18,326 nt of DNA from Obelidium mucronatum. Taxonomy: Eukaryota; Chytridiomycota; Chytridiomycetes; Chytridiales; Chytriomycetaceae. A program made the position numbers and the translations under genes. Below are positions 15,652 to 18,326 of this stretch, one piece after another; within the stretch, counting starts at the first letter, position 1; each line of letters opens with the position of its first letter. Under the pieces are notes generated by a model, which worked only from the letters and a program-made list of their open reading frames with translations, was not told where the DNA came from and did not search any database. The DNA lies in assembly GCA_025765595.1 (NCBI GenBank), contig JAIVFH010000470.1:1-18326 (forward strand), written 5' to 3'.

Positions 15652-18326
15652 ATGTCTGGCTTTGTTGACATAAAGGCAGTGGCCCTCCTTTGGCGGATTG
15701 ACCACAAGGCGGGAGCGACAGCGACTCGAGCAGATAAGCATGGGTGGATTCTGCAGAACTTATATCGACCGATGACGGCCGCTGAGCTGTTAAATGTGAG
15801 CTTTCATCAGTTCAACTTTGTTTGATTGGAAGCAAACACGCAGGATCCGTACTTCCAAATTCTTGACTTATCGACCGACAAAGAAGTATTTGAATGGGCA
15901 AATGAACACCTGACCGAGGAAGAGGTCCCACTGACTGCTCAAACACCACAATTCACACATTCATCAGCCGATCAAAGCGAGCAGCTCTTCAGGCTAACTC
16001 CTTCAACGCGAATTTATGCTATGGCTCAGAAGCACAGAGTCTCTATTGTTGTTGATGTTTCAGCCTCGATGCGAGTGGTGGACGCTAGCGCCAATGGATT
16101 GAACAGAGCCCTCATCCCCCTGTGTTTTGAAACGTAAGAGATTACAGACGCAGTAATGGATTTTAATATCTGACGCGTATTAGCTTGTGTAACTGTTTAG
16201 ATGGAATCAGCCGCCCTTACACAGTCAACAATTCCTGGACGGGAGATTCATTTGAAGTGAGAAGTCAGTGTTCACAATCATGCTGATAAACAAACATCTT
16301 CAGGTTCGGCCCCGAGATCTATGTCACAATTATTGCAAAAGGTGGCGCGTCCATGGGATATCGTCCTGATTTGTCTCCCCGTGCACATGCTTACATTACA
16401 CGACATCCAATACACGTGATCCTTCAAGACGTCCAAGTCACAAGCGCAAATCTGTTCAGCGGTAGGAGTTTGTGGTGTGGTTGTTATTTTATCTGAGAAG
16501 TGTTCTCGTAGTTACGGAATGGTTGTACAACAGCCTGAATGAGTATGAAAATGAAATGATTTCCTTGCGTCACATGGATGATAAGAGTGGGTCTTTTGAT
16601 CCTCAATATCCCCTGACGAATCCGCATCAGTCTGTGCCTTCCCAAGTTTCCGTCACATCCTTTGAATCCTTCCAAAAACCCCCCAACTTCAATGAGCCTT
16701 CGCCGTTGAATACTTTAGAGTATGGGCTGCTGGCGCTGAGACTGCTTCCATCTGATTGCAAACCTATATTGATTGTTCTGACTGATGGGGTTTCAATGAG
16801 TTTGATGAAGGGCGAATTTATTTATCGCGATGTTTGCCGTAGACTTGCCCGCGACATTGTCCATGTAACGATTATTCAAATTGGATCTACAAATGGTTTT
16901 TATCCTGAAGTCAACTTTGGATACGGTTCGTTCATTTGATTCAAACGCAATGTTAGTTCAAGCAACCTTTTGTAGTTCCGGACAACGAGGCCCTCCGATT
17001 TCTCGCCTTGGCGGCTTTTGGGAAATTTATATACTCTTCCGATTGCAAGTACTTGGATCCGGCAGTTATAGGGGATACTTTGGAGAATCCCATTTCCCTT
17101 GCAATAGGCGTGAGCCCCCCAAATTTTTATCATCGCCACATTTTGATACGCGAAACTCATCTTCAAAAGTCCAAGCATGTTGAGTTATATCGGTTTGTGG
17201 TTGGTGCCGAACGCCCTGTTGATACGCCTCGTATTCGTTTCATCAACTCTAATATGGAGGCGAGTATGATGCCAGAAGCGATGGAAACCGAACACCGAGA
17301 AATTGGATTCCCTTGGAATACAGAAAGCGTGCCTCCTGTTGTTGGAGAAATTCTTTGTGGATACAAGGATTATACAGTCGAGTCGCAGGATTTGTCTGGA
17401 TTAATCCATACTCGATTATTAGAAGGGTTTGCTGTAAAAAGCATTCACATTGGAAACAGCAGTGGCGTAAAAAAGCATGGTCACGGAAGTAAATCTGGTT
17501 CCGACAAGGTTGAGATTATTTTGATGAGGCCGTGGTTGCCGAATGTCACTATCCAGTACACAATCAAAGCACGCTTCAACAACGACATGGAGAACAGTTC
17601 GCGCCCCTTTCTATCTCGAGCCATTGAAGGAAAAGCTCCTCGCATTGAGTTAAATATCTTGGCACATCACTCGTTTGCAATCAACTTTGTTAATATTGAA
17701 GGGGGAGTAAAGAATGAAAGACTTTTGAAGTTGCACCACTACTTGCAGTAAGTTCTTCTTTTTTATTCTCATATCTTTCTCACCATGAGGAAATAGCGGC
17801 ATTCACGAATCTGACGCTCTTGTCAAAATCCTCATTCATTCAACCAAAAAAGCGTCATGAGTCTCATTCCAAAATTCGATCCACGGCTTTTCACGTCATC
17901 CATTGGGGCTTATGGCTGGGGTTCTGCGCCGACTGCTAGCACCCAAGACCAAGGAAATATTTGGAATGTCATGTGCTCATTTATGATAAACAAGTCTACG
18001 TCCTTTGATGACTGGGATCGAGATGTCATTCTTCGCTCATCAAACCCCAATCGCGCACTGACGGACTTAACTTCAGCGCACCCTTCTGCTGTGTTTAACT
18101 CCAGATCACCGGGAGGAGGTGGAAAGCTGAGCCAAGTCAGTGAAGGGAGCCAAGGCAGGTCCCGATTGCCTTCCGCTTTAATTCACATCATGAACATACT
18201 TGCAACGCAATGGAGCTCTTTTGCAACCAATCGGACAACATTTGCCAAGTTCTATCCTGACGACCACTCTCCTACTGGGCTGGCCGTACTTCGCCTTGTT
18301 TATGAAACAGACTGGTTGTTGTCCAT
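15652..18326 (+). CDS. SZT2: SZT2/KICSTOR-like protein, N-terminal part (runs off the window)
   Basis: Exons: 15652-15795, 15844-16133, 16184-16256, 16304-16461, 16512-16925, 16976-17747 and 17797 to the edge; introns 47-50 nt. SZT2 is the large KICSTOR subunit that holds GATOR1 at the lysosome and so restrains TORC1 when amino acids are low. Signatures agree with the family N-terminus: ALLWRIDHKAG at the start, RVSIVVDVSASMRVVD (an integrin-like, vWA-type strand), CLDGISRPY, PEIYVTI, YGLLALRLLPSD followed by ILIVLTDGVSM, then IQIGSTNGF and a PDNEALRFLALAAFGKF block. Two frame breaks remain: an extra base in CCCC at 16310-16313 (without it the exon joins as EVRPEIYVTI), and a missing base in the A-run 17846-17851. 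Past the second, a clean frame (17857 to the end) continues. Human SZT2 exceeds 3,400 residues, so most lies outside. Confidence 0.85.

Noticed and set aside
16197..16256. Acceptor at 16200 (TTTAG) for the third SZT2-like exon
   Set aside because: It gives a frame without family resemblance; the acceptor at 16183 yields CLDGISRPY, which fits the family and the donor phase.

Overview
Eukaryotic nuclear DNA. Genes lie on both strands at about one per 1.3 kb and are split by many very short GT-AG introns (45 to 65 nt); spacers are often under 100 bp. A fungal-type sterol C-14 reductase (ERG24), a dynactin p27 subunit, an Nta1-type N-terminal amidase and an SZT2-like protein occur together. This best fits an early-diverging fungus, most likely a chytrid. 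The lineage is an inference; no rRNA or marker gene is present to fix it.

Layout. Positions 1-128 hold the 3' end of a plus-strand gene. Positions 160-7603 are one Ty3/Gypsy-type LTR retrotransposon on the minus strand (7,444 bp), flanked by a 4-bp GTAT duplication. Its LTRs are built from shuffled modules and differ in length (764 and 875 bp). Its gag is cut from its nucleocapsid by about 450 bp of unrelated sequence that carries a tRNA-like Pol III promoter on the plus strand, and its integrase has a frameshift and a stop.

After the element come a small spliced minus-strand gene (8120-7780), a small plus-strand membrane protein (8594-8947), and then a run of minus-strand genes: Nta1-like amidase (9985-9013), an unrecognised seven-helix membrane protein (11106-10156) with a decayed partial duplicate upstream of it, dynactin subunit 6 (12275-11541) and ERG24 (13959-12362). 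A 208-bp divergent spacer carrying two copies of a 93-bp repeat leads to a plus-strand protein kinase (14168-15600). Only 51 bp later begins the N-terminal part of a large SZT2/KICSTOR-like gene that runs off the window end.

Functional reading. The host genes are housekeeping functions: N-degron deamidation, dynein/dynactin transport, ergosterol synthesis and nutrient signalling to TORC1. They show no evident shared pathway; tight packing is a property of the genome, not proof of an operon. The less ordinary items are the modular LTRs, the insertion inside gag, the SZT2 homologue with its close kinase neighbour, and the duplicated ERG24/kinase promoter. Exon structures were worked out by hand from splice signals, reading phase and recalled protein families; no alignment was run.
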